Part shown: positions 9,305 to 17,806 of the stretch, piece by piece
Numbering within the stretch: the first letter of the stretch is position 1
How the letters are laid out: each line of letters opens with the position of its first letter
From: Teretinema sp964641135
GTDB lineage: Bacteria > Spirochaetota > Spirochaetia > Treponematales > Treponemataceae
Reading direction: 5' to 3'
Assembly (NCBI GenBank): GCA_964641135.1
Contig: CAZXJV010000001.1
Location: 20,707-84,706 of the forward strand
DNA: 64,000 nucleotides
Translations under genes and position numbers: made by a program
The notes under the pieces: generated by a model
Database searches by the model: none
What the model saw: the letters and a program-made list of their open reading frames with translations, nothing else
Told to the model about the DNA's origin: nothing

Positions 9305-10902
9305 GCCTCCGAATCCTGAAGAGCGAATACCGATGCGGTCAGGGCAGCCAATACCACAGCACAGGCACAGGCTTCCGCAAAACGGTAGCTGCCAACCAGC
9401 CTGTATAACAGCAGGGGCAGGTTTTCATAACCGGGAATTGCCATTACAAGAGGCAGGGTTGCATCACCGGCACTGATTGCGAATACAAAACCAAAAGCGG
9501 TAAACACTGAGCGCTTCATCAATGGAAGATACACCCGCCATACCTGATCCATAACCGAGGGTGAAAGCAATCGCGCTGCATCCTCAATCTCGCCGGGTAT
9601 CCGGCTCAGTGATGCATGAAGTACCGACCATGCAAAAGGCCAGGCAAGGGCCGCCTGGGCAAAAACCAGATACAACAAAGAGCCTGAAGGTGAAAGCACA
9701 ATCCAGCCGAAACCCAGAAGTACCGGAGATACTGCCAAAGGGATACAGGCAGCCAGGGCCTCAATTTTCCCGGAACGGCGCCGCACGCGATGACTCAAAG
9801 CCCAAAATACTGCACCGCTTACCGCAAGAAGGGAAACAAAAAAAGCTGTTTGAACGGTTCGTATCACCGCAGGTATAAAGGTCGGCCGGGCCAAAAGCTG
9901 TTTCCAGGCATCAACAGAAAAGCCCGTACTGATGCGGTAGCCGCTCGGGGTTACAAAGGAACGAAGAACAACGGAAACCAGCGGTCCGATAAAAAAAATC
10001 AAAAGGAAACAGGCCAGAAAGACCGCAAGCAGAATCTCGGTCAAACCGCGCAGCCGGGGGAGATTACGCTTCCGTCGTCCCTCGCGGCGTGGCCGGACAA
10101 AATGACGGTCAGCAGCAATATACAAACCAACAAAAACTGTTGCAGTAAAAGTCTCGATTAACCCTATCCGGGATGCCAAGCGGAAATCAAACAGGTTATG
10201 GGCAGCCTGATACAGCTCCACCTCCAGGGTCGTAATACCGATACCGCCGAACAGCAGAACAATTACAAAGCTGAAAAAACAATACAGGAACACCAGCAGG
10301 GAAGAAACCGCGATCGAACCCAGCAATGCAGGCAGGGTTATTGTACAGAAAATTCTAAAGCGGCCGGCACCAAGCAGACGGGCTGCCTCTCGGGGACTTT
10401 CCGGCAGAAGCTCGGTGACTCGCGCTACTGATCGCATGATAACCGGAAAATTATAAAATCCATGTGCAAGAACAACACCCCCAAGGCTGTACAGAAACGT
10501 AAAAGGAGGTTCTTCAAGATTAAACAACCGCATTGCAGCTGTGTTGAAGTATCCCTGCCTGCCAAAAAAAAGCACAAAGGCAAGAGCAATAATAATCGGC
10601 GGCACGCACAAGGGGACAGCGGACAGGGATAACAGAATACGCCGTCCCGGAAAGACCCGGCTGCCTGCAAGCAGGCCGGCCGGCAATCCGATACACAAAG
10701 CCGCAACAGCGGAAAGCACGGCCTGAAAAACCGTAAAGCGCAAAACCTGAACAATTCTGCCGCCTTCAGCCGGCCCAAAACCGGCAAGGCCGGATTCAAA
10801 CGCAGGCACAAAGGCGGCAGTCAACGGGACGGCAAAAGAAAGTATCAATACAAGCAATGCAGCTGCGGACAGCAGGCCCGCAGCCGGCAACACAATTTTC
10901 AC
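9301..10902 (-). CDS. thiP: Thiamine ABC transporter permease (two fused permease domains)
   Basis: A 533-aa membrane protein with two tandem binding-protein-dependent permease domains and about 12 predicted hydrophobic segments, the ThiP/FbpB fused layout. Each half carries an EAA-like loop: ESPREAARLLGAGRFR in the first, IEDAARLLSPS in the second. It forms the inner-membrane channel for the ThiB-delivered substrate. The GTG start at 10902 overlaps the thiB stop (GTGA) and its stop overlaps thiQ, so the three genes are translationally coupled. Confidence 0.9.
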   Translation of the reverse strand: MKIVLPAAGLLSAAALLVLILSFAVPLTAAFVPAFESGLAGFGPAEGGRIVQVLRFTVFQAVLSAVAALCIGLPAGLLAGSRVFPGRRILLSLSAVPLCVPPIIIALAFVLFFGRQGYFNTAAMRLFNLEEPPFTFLYSLGGVVLAHGFYNFPVIMRSVARVTELLPESPREAARLLGAGRFRIFCTITLPALLGSIAVSSLLVFLYCFFSFVIVLLFGGIGITTLEVELYQAAHNLFDFRLASRIGLIETFTATVFVGLYIAADRHFVRPRREGRRKRNLPRLRGLTEILLAVFLACFLLIFFIGPLVSVVLRSFVTPSGYRISTGFSVDAWKQLLARPTFIPAVIRTVQTAFFVSLLAVSGAVFWALSHRVRRRSGKIEALAACIPLAVSPVLLGFGWIVLSPSGSLLYLVFAQAALAWPFAWSVLHASLSRIPGEIEDAARLLSPSVMDQVWRVYLPLMKRSVFTAFGFVFAISAGDATLPLVMAIPGYENLPLLLYRLVGSYRFAEACACAVVLAALTASVFALQDSEA

Positions 10903-11945
10903 CTTCCCAGCACCGATTGTAATTCTGCTACAGCGGGTTCAAGAGCAGATACTGATACTGAAAGCTGTTTTTCAGGCTGTGGAGCCGCATCATAACTGGC
11001 CGGCAGGGACACACCGGGAAGGACCGGATACATCCACTGCCGCAAGGGCAGAATAGACTGTACTTCTTCGCCAAGCATAAAATCTACAAATTCCCGGGCT
11101 GCGGTGCGGTTCGGCGCACCTGCCACTACCCCCAGGCCTTCAATCTGGCTGACGTGGCCTTCTGCGAAGATCAATGCCTGATACCTGTCGGTTTGATCAT
11201 ATTCAACATGATAGGCGGGACTGGTGGTATAGCTGATCACAAGAGGGGCTTCTCCCGATGTAAAAAGGCCGTATCCGGTATCCCAGCCCGGGGCCATGGT
11301 CAGGATGGAAGGTTTAAGACGTGTCCAGTAGTCCTTCCATGCGTCGCCATAAACAGCCATCGTCCAGGCAAGAAAGCCCAGACCGGGAGTGCTTGTGCGC
11401 GGATCCATCAGGATCAATCGTCCGGTATATTCGGATGAGGTCAGATCCTCAAGCGATTCCGGAGGACGCAGTCCCGAGGCAGTATCAAAAATCAGGGCGA
11501 AACTTCCCCAGTCGTATGGCGTTAACAACCAGTCATCAGAAAGCACGAATTGAGCCGGCACCAGAGATGAAGATTCTCCCTTCCAGCTTTCCAGAACACC
11601 TGCTGCACGGGCCTTGGGCAGCAGGTTATTATCTATACCGACCAGAACATCTGCCCGGGGTTTACGTTTTTCAAGCATAGCCCGCGACAAGACCTGGCCG
11701 GCATCCCCTACTGCTACCAGCTCGACCTTATATCCTGTTTTTTCCGAAAAAAGCCGAACAGCTTCCGGACCGATACCCCAGTCAGAGGCAAAGGAATCAT
11801 AGGCATAGATAATCAGCTTGTCTTGCCTTTCGCTATCCGCAGTTCCACGTGAACAGGCAACCGAAAAAACTGCTGTTGTAATCAGCACCACCAAAGAGAC
11901 ACATAATTTGAATGAATTGAAAGAAATTCGATCGGTTCTTTTCAT
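10899..11945 (-). CDS. thiB: Thiamine-binding lipoprotein of the ABC transporter
   Basis: A 348-aa substrate-binding protein of the ThiB/TbpA family. The N-terminus is a lipoprotein signal ending in FSVAC, so the mature protein should be a membrane-anchored lipoprotein. Family-typical segments are YAYDSFASDWG near the mature N-terminus, VAVGDAGQVLSRAML and ADVLVGIDNNLL. Two adjacent ATGs (11948 and 11945) are possible. The second is preferred because GGAGG then sits 5 nt away instead of 2. That GGAGG is part of the conserved 3' element of the TPP riboswitch, so ligand binding should hide the ribosome site. Extending further upstream would run through the riboswitch and is rejected. Confidence 0.92.
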   Translation of the reverse strand: MKRTDRISFNSFKLCVSLVVLITTAVFSVACSRGTADSERQDKLIIYAYDSFASDWGIGPEAVRLFSEKTGYKVELVAVGDAGQVLSRAMLEKRKPRADVLVGIDNNLLPKARAAGVLESWKGESSSLVPAQFVLSDDWLLTPYDWGSFALIFDTASGLRPPESLEDLTSSEYTGRLILMDPRTSTPGLGFLAWTMAVYGDAWKDYWTRLKPSILTMAPGWDTGYGLFTSGEAPLVISYTTSPAYHVEYDQTDRYQALIFAEGHVSQIEGLGVVAGAPNRTAAREFVDFMLGEEVQSILPLRQWMYPVLPGVSLPASYDAAPQPEKQLSVSVSALEPAVAELQSVLGR

Positions 11946-12154
11946 CATTCCCTCCGCCGGCATTACCCGGATCAGGTATGAACATCCGTGCGGATGTCCT
12001 TGAGGGTATAATCTCAGCCGGGGGTTCACCTGTCAGAATGTGAAACCGCCCGGGGTCCGGTTCGCCGCGCGCTGGAAAACCGTTCCCGAAGGACAGCGTA
12101 TCAGGCCGGTTAACTCGGCCCGATGCGTAACCCTGTCCCCGCACCCCTTGCATG
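11943..12154 (-). promoter_or_regulatory. TPP riboswitch (thi-box) controlling thiBPQ
   Basis: Read on the minus strand the leader has all conserved TPP aptamer blocks in order: GGGGTGC (12141-12147), GGCTGAGATTATACCC, ACCTGATCCGGGTAATGCCGGCG and AGGGA ending at 11949. P2 pairs GGGGT with TACCC. A plausible P1 pairs CATGCA (12149-12154) with TGATG (11943-11947), which includes the thiB start codons. The P3 arm is unusually long (about 120 nt) and holds its own GC-rich hairpins. The predicted TSS of the minus promoter falls at the 5' edge of P1. The Shine-Dalgarno lies inside the conserved 3' block, so translational control is likely. Confidence 0.93.
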
Positions 12155-12158
12155 GGGC

Positions 12159-12210
12159 ATACTACCGAAGTCCGATAAAAATTGCAAGTTCCTGATCTGA
12201 ACAGTATACT
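12159..12210. promoter_or_regulatory. Divergent promoters sharing one palindromic -35 hexamer
   Basis: TTGCAA at 12182-12187 is its own reverse complement. On the plus strand it is 17 nt from TATACT (12205-12210), serving the secreted protein gene. On the minus strand it is 17 nt from TAGTAT (12159-12164), serving the thiamine riboswitch and thiBPQ. The minus TSS is predicted near 12152, at the riboswitch 5' end. Confidence 0.65.
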
Positions 12211-12268
12211 CACTATGTGCGAGTACATCCTGTGTTTGACAGCCCGGGGTAATCATGGAGGTACAAAG

Positions 12269-13051
12269 ATGAAAACAAAGCCTGTGATTCTTTTTTTTCT
12301 GTTGGTACTGGCAGCAGGTCTGCCACACAATCTGGCCGCCGGGCAAAATACCGTATCGTTCGTAATAGCCCCCCCGCCGGTAGGGTATCCCGAATTCCAA
12401 AAAGGTACTTCTGTCATGCAGATTGGTCTTACAGGCCTGTATCTGGGCATTGATGTACTGGGAACAAAACTGGATATGTTGGGCGGCGGAGGATTTTTGT
12501 TATGGCAATACAGTCTGACCGATTCTCTGGCACTGAATGCAGCAGGCGGTTTCAGCCTGGCAGGTGCATCAAAGTATGAAATGGCGATGTTCTCTGTTCC
12601 CATGGGAGCTTCGGTTGTTTTAAAAGTCATTGACCTTGGACCTGCTTCGCTGATGGCCTTCGGAGGAGGCGGTGTAAATTTAGACATGACCTATATGACG
12701 ATTCCAACTCCTCAGCTGGTTGGTTTTACTGTAACCACTGACTATCCTTCGTATGAAACAAAGATTGTTCAGGGCAGCTTACAGGGCGGGCTGCAAGTAA
12801 ATATTACCGGAGGTCCATTCATTATCTCTCCCTTCGGTTTTATAAGCTGGAACGGTGGCTCCTTCGAGTTAACAGCACAAAGCGCAATGTCTTTTGAGTA
12901 TCCAAAGATATCAGGAAGTCTTGACGGAATAACAGCTACCATTTTCGGGATTGATATCCTTCATACACCCAGTAAAATTGCCCTGAGCTCAATGATCAGA
13001 AAAAAACGGGACTACACACTGCTTACGGTCTCAACGAAAATCTCTCTCTAG
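12269..13051 (+). CDS. Secreted beta-rich (outer-membrane-like) protein of unknown function
   Basis: A 260-aa protein with a clear Sec signal peptide (KTKPVILFFLLVLAAGLPHNLAA). Alternating hydrophobic/polar strands follow, rich in Gly and aromatic residues and with many short turns, as in spirochaetal outer-membrane or periplasmic barrels. The terminal residues ...VSTKISL end in a hydrophobic residue rather than the classic Phe. No family is recognised. The ATG at 12269 is chosen because GGAGG lies 9 nt upstream and the signal peptide begins there; a longer in-frame extension to 12182 would place the promoter inside the gene. It is monocistronic: promoter at 12182-12210, terminator at 13077-13108. 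Confidence 0.8.
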   Translation: MKTKPVILFFLLVLAAGLPHNLAAGQNTVSFVIAPPPVGYPEFQKGTSVMQIGLTGLYLGIDVLGTKLDMLGGGGFLLWQYSLTDSLALNAAGGFSLAGASKYEMAMFSVPMGASVVLKVIDLGPASLMAFGGGGVNLDMTYMTIPTPQLVGFTVTTDYPSYETKIVQGSLQGGLQVNITGGPFIISPFGFISWNGGSFELTAQSAMSFEYPKISGSLDGITATIFGIDILHTPSKIALSSMIRKKRDYTLLTVSTKISL

Positions 13052-13076
13052 TGGACCTTTACAATAAAGGGACATA

Positions 13077-13108
13077 AAAAAACCGCAGGAAGTTCCTGCG
13101 GTTTTCTG
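13077..13108. terminator. Bidirectional intrinsic terminator
   Basis: The stem ACCGCAGGA / TCCTGCGGT (about 13082-13102) is flanked by an A-run on the left and a T-run on the right. It ends the plus-strand secreted protein gene and could also stop transcription arriving from rny on the minus strand. Confidence 0.85.
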
Positions 13109-13130
13109 TTGATTAGCCGGGCAAAACTCC

Positions 13131-13176
13131 AGGTCAGCAGTGGCTGACCTCCGAGTATGCCCTAGCGGGCATACTC
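13131..13176. repeat. Two adjacent perfect inverted repeats, one spanning the rny stop codon
   Basis: AGGTCAGC-AGTG-GCTGACCT occupies 13131-13150. A 10-bp perfect inverted repeat with loop TAGC occupies 13153-13176 and contains the last codons and TAG stop of rny. Neither has a T-run. They may form stable 3' ends or RNase barriers for rny mRNA, upstream of the true terminator at 13077-13108. Confidence 0.8.
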
Positions 13177-14688
13177 GACTATGCGGGTTTCGCGGATAAG
13201 GGTTACCTTGATGCGGCCGGGATAACGCAGATCGGTTTCGATCTTTTTGGCTATCTCGCGACCCAGATCCTTTACATCATGATCCGGAATCTTTTCATTG
13301 CTGACAAGAACCCGAAGCTCGCGGCCAGCCTGAATTGCATAGGCCTTTTCAACGCCCTCAAAACTTTCGGCAATGGCCTCAAGGTTTTCCAGACGTTTGA
13401 CATAATTGTCTACGGTTTCACGGCGGGCACCGGGGCGGGCCGCAGAAATCGCATCGGCTATCTGCACCAGCACCGATTCAATACAATTCGGCTCAATATC
13501 ATTGTGATGCGAACCTATCGCATTGATCACCCGTGCATCTTCATTCATCTTGCGGGCAAGATCCATACCGACTTCGGCATGGTTCTGATCAGAATCGCTT
13601 TCTGCACCCTTACCAATGTCATGCAGCAAGGCTGAACGTTTTGCCAGGTCACGGTTCGCACCGATTTCTGCCGCCAGCATACCGGCGATTAAGGCAACCT
13701 CTTTTGAATGGTACAGTACGTTCTGACCATAACTTGTCCTGAAGTACAGCCGTCCGAGAGCTCGCACTCCTTCCTGGCTCATATTATGAATACCGAGATC
13801 AAAGAGAACCTTTTCACCCTCTTCATAGATCTTCTGGGTAATCTCGCGGGTTACCTTCTGAACTACTTCTTCAATACGGGCTGGATGAATCCGTCCGTCA
13901 AGAATCAGACGTTCAAGAGACAGTTTTGCGATTTCCTTGCGAACCGGATCAAAACAGGAAATAACCACTGCTTCCGGGGTGTCATCAATGATAACATCAA
14001 CACCGGTCAGGGTTTCCAGAGTACGGATATTTCGTCCCTCACGGCCGATTATTCGACCCTTCATCTCATCGCTGGGCAGACTGACCGTTGCAACCGTAAT
14101 GTCACCGGTAGTCTCGGTCGCAATGCGCTGAATCGTGGTTACAAGAATATCGCGGGCCTTTTTCTCGGACGACAGCTGTGCTTCCTGCTCAATCTTGTTG
14201 ATCAAGCCCTGAGCATCATGCCGTGCCTCGCTTTCAAGATCTTTGATAATCAGGTCTTTTGCCTCATCGGCCGTCAACCCGGAAATTCGTTCCAGTTCCT
14301 GGCGATACCGCTCTTCTTCACCCTGCAGAATTCGTTCACGTTCCTGAATCGTCTGTTCACGTTGAACAAACGCCTCATCCTGCTTATCCATCGTCTCATT
14401 ACGCTTGTCCAGAGTTTCCTCTTTAAGCATAAGACGCCGTTCATAACGCTGCAGCTCACTGCGGCGTTCACGGTTCTCCCGTTCCTGCTGGTTTCGTTCT
14501 CGAATTAGCTGTTCTTTGGCCTCAAGAAGAATTTCTTTCTTTTGAGCTTCTGCCTCTCTAATCGCATCTTGTTTTACACGTTCGGCTCTCTGTTCAGATG
14601 CAGATAGTTGAAATCTGGCATACAGCCAGCGAATAATCCATCCAAGAAACAAACCGGCAACAGGGAGGGCAACATACAGTGCAATCAT
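13162..14688 (-). CDS. rny: Ribonuclease Y
   Basis: A 508-aa membrane-anchored endoribonuclease. The order is the family order: an N-terminal transmembrane helix (residues 1-20), a long Arg/Glu/Gln-rich coiled coil (about 30-200), a KH domain with GREGRNIRTLETLTG, and an HD domain with LLHDIGKG. It initiates mRNA decay at the inner face of the membrane. It has its own promoter at 14726-14755, leaving a leader of about 30 nt. The gene ends within a perfect palindrome. Length and motifs match Bacillus RNase Y closely, so confidence is high. Confidence 0.97.
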   Translation of the reverse strand: MIALYVALPVAGLFLGWIIRWLYARFQLSASEQRAERVKQDAIREAEAQKKEILLEAKEQLIRERNQQERENRERRSELQRYERRLMLKEETLDKRNETMDKQDEAFVQREQTIQERERILQGEEERYRQELERISGLTADEAKDLIIKDLESEARHDAQGLINKIEQEAQLSSEKKARDILVTTIQRIATETTGDITVATVSLPSDEMKGRIIGREGRNIRTLETLTGVDVIIDDTPEAVVISCFDPVRKEIAKLSLERLILDGRIHPARIEEVVQKVTREITQKIYEEGEKVLFDLGIHNMSQEGVRALGRLYFRTSYGQNVLYHSKEVALIAGMLAAEIGANRDLAKRSALLHDIGKGAESDSDQNHAEVGMDLARKMNEDARVINAIGSHHNDIEPNCIESVLVQIADAISAARPGARRETVDNYVKRLENLEAIAESFEGVEKAYAIQAGRELRVLVSNEKIPDHDVKDLGREIAKKIETDLRYPGRIKVTLIRETRIVEYAR

Positions 14689-14725
14689 ATGTATGGTCCA
14701 TCCTTTTTGGTTGTCGTCACTTCTC

Positions 14726-14755
14726 AGAATATCGGTAAAGTCTATTACTTGTCAA
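14726..14755 (-). promoter_or_regulatory. rny promoter, TTGACA-N18-TATTCT
   Basis: On the minus strand a perfect -35 TTGACA (14750-14755) precedes TATTCT (14726-14731). It lies between the lptB stop and the rny start, so rny can be transcribed separately from the lpt genes. Confidence 0.6.
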
Positions 14756-14799
14756 GGAAAACTTTTCGCAGAAAAGAGATAGGAATGCGAAGCAGCCTT

Positions 14800-15531
14800 C
14801 TACATCCGGAATTTCTCGCCCAGATACACCTGTCTGGCTATTTCCGAGTTCAAAATCTGTTCCTGGGAGCCCTGTTCAACAATCTGACCCTTATTGATAA
14901 TACAGGCTCTATCGGTTATTTCCAGGGTATCTCGCACATTATGATCGGTTATCAGTATACCGATACCCTGAGTGGCCAGATGTCGGATAATTTCCTTGAT
15001 ATCATGCACCGCTATAGGATCTATCCCGGCGAAGGGCTCATCCAGCAGCAAAAAGCGGGGTTCAATCGCCAGCGAACGCGCAATTTCTGTCCTTCGCCGT
15101 TCACCGCCGGAAAGGGTGTACGCCGGCTGCTTGCGGTTTGCCGAAATCCCGAATTCGTCAATCAATGAATCCAGCTTATACCTGCGTTCATCCTTGCTCA
15201 GGTCCTTCCGGGTTTCAAGAATGGCAAGAATATTCTGTTCAACAGTCAGCTTGCGAAACACACTGGGTTCCTGGGGCAGATAGGACAGCCCGGATCTGGC
15301 CCTGCGATACATCGGCAGGCGGGTTACACATAAATTATCTATATAAATATTACCGGAATCCGGCCGGTAAAAACCGACAACCATATAAAAGGATGTCGTT
15401 TTACCGGCCCCGTTCGGACCCAGCAGTCCAACAACCTCACCCGACTCCAGCGAAAACGATACATCGCGAACTGCATGTTTTTTCCGGAAGTATTTATTGA
15501 GTCCTTCTACACGAAGGGTTGTAACATTCAT
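14800..15531 (-). CDS. lptB: LPS-export-type ABC transporter ATP-binding protein LptB
   Basis: A 243-aa ATPase with the LptB hallmark sequence: Walker A GPNGAGKTT followed by SFYMVVG, the signature LSGGERRRTEIAR, Walker B LLLDEPFAGIDP and the H-loop ITDHNVRDTLEI. It would power extraction of an outer-membrane glycolipid from the inner membrane. Its start overlaps the lptA stop, giving the order lptC-lptA-lptB. No LptF/G is next to it, but two membrane proteins with a comparable layout are encoded at 53605-56396. What is exported is unknown, as many spirochaetes lack classical LPS. Confidence 0.95.
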   Translation of the reverse strand: MNVTTLRVEGLNKYFRKKHAVRDVSFSLESGEVVGLLGPNGAGKTTSFYMVVGFYRPDSGNIYIDNLCVTRLPMYRRARSGLSYLPQEPSVFRKLTVEQNILAILETRKDLSKDERRYKLDSLIDEFGISANRKQPAYTLSGGERRRTEIARSLAIEPRFLLLDEPFAGIDPIAVHDIKEIIRHLATQGIGILITDHNVRDTLEITDRACIINKGQIVEQGSQEQILNSEIARQVYLGEKFRM

Positions 15532-16295
15532 TCCTGTCCCCCTTCGGATAGCCCCGGATCGTCGGTTTCCGGCGGCACGCCGGATGGGGCATCGGCCTGC
15601 ACAGCAGCATCCACCGGCTGTTCTACCCGGTTTTCCCCCGGTGCCGTCGGGCTGCCAGGCTGTGCAGCAGGTGCCGCAGCGTCCTTGAGAGCACCGCGTA
15701 CAGCTCCATCCAGCGTAATATTTTCGGTTTCAAGGTTGACAGTAATACGTAACGCACGGAACTCGTCATCGGACCGCTTCACAACCGGCGCACCGCTTAA
15801 CTCCAGCAATGACGACTCCCGGCGGTACAGGGCAAATGCAGAATTACAGGTAATATTCTTGCGAACCAGATTGACAGCCACCTGCATGATTGCAATCTCC
15901 GAGCGCTGATTATACTGAATCAGGCCGGCTCGGGCCTCAACATCATTACGTGTATCCTGTAAAAGCGCATTGCCCTCAAATACTGCAACCTCAAGTTCCC
16001 GATCGTACCGCAGGGAATCCGCCGAAAACGAAAACCCTTTTTCGGAATCTGAGCCTGTTACCAGGCCTGTTGCATGCACAAACCGGAAATCCTTACCCGA
16101 AAGTTCAATCCGTGCTCCCTTTATTTCAAGAGAGCCAACCATTACACGGGCATTACCTTCCAGGACGGTCCGTTCATTCTGCTTTGAACCGGTACCATGC
16201 ATCCGGTCTGCCGAAAACTGTATCCGTCCCGGCTCGGCGTTCAGGGACAGCACGCAAAAACCAGTCAGTATAAAAAAGGCGGGTATTCTATTCAT
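15528..16295 (-). CDS. lptA: LptA/OstA-like periplasmic bridge protein
   Basis: A 255-aa protein with a Sec signal (FFILTGFCVLSLNA). An OstA-type beta-jellyroll follows: repeated strands such as VLEGNARVMVGSLEIKGARIEL and AVFEGNALLQDTRNDVEARAGLI match the LptA repeat rhythm. The last 50 residues are a low-complexity Ala/Pro/Glu tail unlike the core. It should chain the inner-membrane Lpt complex to the outer membrane. Start and stop overlap lptC (8 nt) and lptB (4 nt). Confidence 0.85.
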   Translation of the reverse strand: MNRIPAFFILTGFCVLSLNAEPGRIQFSADRMHGTGSKQNERTVLEGNARVMVGSLEIKGARIELSGKDFRFVHATGLVTGSDSEKGFSFSADSLRYDRELEVAVFEGNALLQDTRNDVEARAGLIQYNQRSEIAIMQVAVNLVRKNITCNSAFALYRRESSLLELSGAPVVKRSDDEFRALRITVNLETENITLDGAVRGALKDAAAPAAQPGSPTAPGENRVEQPVDAAVQADAPSGVPPETDDPGLSEGGQE

Positions 16296-16848
16296 TGCTG
16301 CCGCCTGTTGATCCGCTTACTATCACACCGGAAACCATTGTCTCAAAAACATACTCCTGGGCAAGTGTATCTGCGCGGAACCCGCGGCCCTTAAGGGTCG
16401 TACCGTCGCCCTTGACCAGAACCACCTCATCTTCAAGGGGTCCCTGAAGCTGGTTCGAGGGTTTTGACCAGCGAAGGGCTTCAGAATGAACGCTGATATC
16501 ATCATCCGCAACGTAAAAGTAGGTGCCGTTACCCAGCATATAAATGGAAGTCCTGTCATCAAGCATCAGAATACCCGCCGAACCGGCCGCATCTACCTCA
16601 TGCAGTATCGAATAGCTCGTAAATCCGACCGTTTCAGCTGCCCACACACGATCCCGGTCATACAGCTCAAGCAATGCGGCTGTAACCTGTACCGAAAGCC
16701 GCGAATTCTCGTACCTGTCAACCGAAACGTCCATGAAAACCATATCAGGCGGCTGGGAGGTCCCTGCATCCAAAGCAGTATAATTGAAAGAGCAGGCAGC
16801 ACTAATCGCCGGAAATAAAAGAACCGCAATGGTCCGCAGGCATTTCAT
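16288..16848 (-). CDS. lptC: LptC-like lipoprotein
   Basis: A 186-aa protein with a lipoprotein-type signal ending AISAAC. A single OstA/LptC-like beta domain follows, with VFMDVSVDRYENSRLSVQVTA early and GPLEDEVVLVKGDGTTLKGRGF late, the strand pattern typical of LptC. It is the first gene of lptC-lptA-lptB. Six nt separate a TATAGT -10 from its ATG and no SD is present, so it is probably translated from a leaderless message. Assignment relies on domain type and operon; sequence divergence from enterobacterial LptC is large. Confidence 0.75.
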   Translation of the reverse strand: MKCLRTIAVLLFPAISAACSFNYTALDAGTSQPPDMVFMDVSVDRYENSRLSVQVTAALLELYDRDRVWAAETVGFTSYSILHEVDAAGSAGILMLDDRTSIYMLGNGTYFYVADDDISVHSEALRWSKPSNQLQGPLEDEVVLVKGDGTTLKGRGFRADTLAQEYVFETMVSGVIVSGSTGGSNE

Positions 16849-16854
16849 AGCATT

Positions 16855-16883
16855 ACTATATCCGTTCCCGGCCTTTTCGTCAA
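16855..16883 (-). promoter_or_regulatory. lptCAB promoter, TTGACG-N17-TATAGT
   Basis: On the minus strand TTGACG (16878-16883) is 17 nt from TATAGT (16855-16860), and exactly 6 nt (AATGCT) remain before the lptC ATG. This is one of the clearest leaderless-type promoters in the window. Confidence 0.7.
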
Positions 16884-16900
16884 AACTATTTCAAGCATCA

Positions 16901-16929
16901 TTGACAGTGGTGTGAAGGGGTTTTACACT
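16901..16929 (+). promoter_or_regulatory. cheRB promoter, TTGACA-N17-TACACT
   Basis: TTGACA (16901-16906) and TACACT (16924-16929) have ideal spacing. An imperfect inverted repeat GTGTGAA-GGGG-TTTTACAC overlaps the spacer and -10 and could be an operator. The leader of about 40 nt carries AAGGA ahead of cheR. Confidence 0.65.
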
Positions 16930-16977
16930 TTGATAGAGCTTCGCAGTTTTCCCTGACACCTTATATAAGGATTCAAG

Positions 16978-17793
16978 ATGGCAGATTTTTTGAGCGACGC
17001 GGACTTTGACCAGTTCCGCAAACTGATCTACGACGAAAGCGGTATCACTTTTTCCTCAACCAACCGTGCCATCCTTGAAAGCAGGCTGAAGGAACGTCTC
17101 CGGGAAAAGTCAATCCAGCATGTCCAGGAATATTATCACATACTGATTCGCGACAAAGAAGAACTGAAATTGATGCTGGATTCGGTTACAACAAACCTTA
17201 CCCGTTTCTTCCGCAATCAACCGCATTTTGACGCCCTGATAAATTATGTACTGCCGGCCGTGCTTGAACTCAAAAAGGGCAAGGCAGATCCCAAGATACG
17301 CGTCTGGAGTGCCGGGTGCTCAACCGGTGAAGAACCCTATACACTTGCAATGATACTGAAAGACAAACTCCCGGCCGGATACCCTGCGGAGATAATTGCT
17401 TCCGATATCTCCCTTAAATCGCTGATGGTTGGAAAGGCCGGTTTCTACCCTGAAGCCCGCATTGTCGGTATACCGGAAAACTACCTGCAGCGCTTTTTCG
17501 ATCATAAAAATAACGGATATCAAATTAAAGATGAACTCATGAAGATGATTCGATTTGACTATCACAACCTCAAGAACGACTCGGGACTTCGCTCCATAGA
17601 TATCCTTTTTTGCCGAAACGTACTCATTTATTTCGATGAGGCGGCCCAAAAGGCTGTTATTGACCGTTTCTGGGAGTCAATGTCCCCCAAATCCTATCTT
17701 TTTATCGGACACTCCGAATCCTTGTTCGGAATGAAAACCGGTTTTGAATTCCTTAAAACAGACTGGGCCTGTCTGTACCAGAAAAATACATAA
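16978..17793 (+). CDS. cheR: Chemotaxis protein methyltransferase CheR
   Basis: A 271-aa SAM-dependent methyltransferase that methylates glutamates on chemoreceptors. The N-terminal helical CheR domain (FRKLIYDESGITF...) precedes the Rossmann domain with VWSAGCSTGEEPYTLAM (SAM site), ILFCRNVLIYFD and FIGHSESLFG, all diagnostic. It is followed 13 nt later by cheB, giving the opposing methylation/demethylation pair as one unit. Full length; no receptor or CheA gene is in the window. Confidence 0.97.
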   Translation: MADFLSDADFDQFRKLIYDESGITFSSTNRAILESRLKERLREKSIQHVQEYYHILIRDKEELKLMLDSVTTNLTRFFRNQPHFDALINYVLPAVLELKKGKADPKIRVWSAGCSTGEEPYTLAMILKDKLPAGYPAEIIASDISLKSLMVGKAGFYPEARIVGIPENYLQRFFDHKNNGYQIKDELMKMIRFDYHNLKNDSGLRSIDILFCRNVLIYFDEAAQKAVIDRFWESMSPKSYLFIGHSESLFGMKTGFEFLKTDWACLYQKNT

Positions 17794-17806
17794 ACAGGAT
17801 GTACTG

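Noticed and set aside
12093..12093. Shorter TPP riboswitch starting at 12093 with TCCTTC pairing to GAGGGA
   Set aside because: It lacks the conserved GGGGTGC block and would pair the conserved AGGGA element; the longer model keeps all consensus blocks and begins at the predicted TSS.
13708..14508. 266-codon frame antisense to rny
   Set aside because: The complement is a clear RNase Y with all motifs; the antisense frame is a composition artefact.
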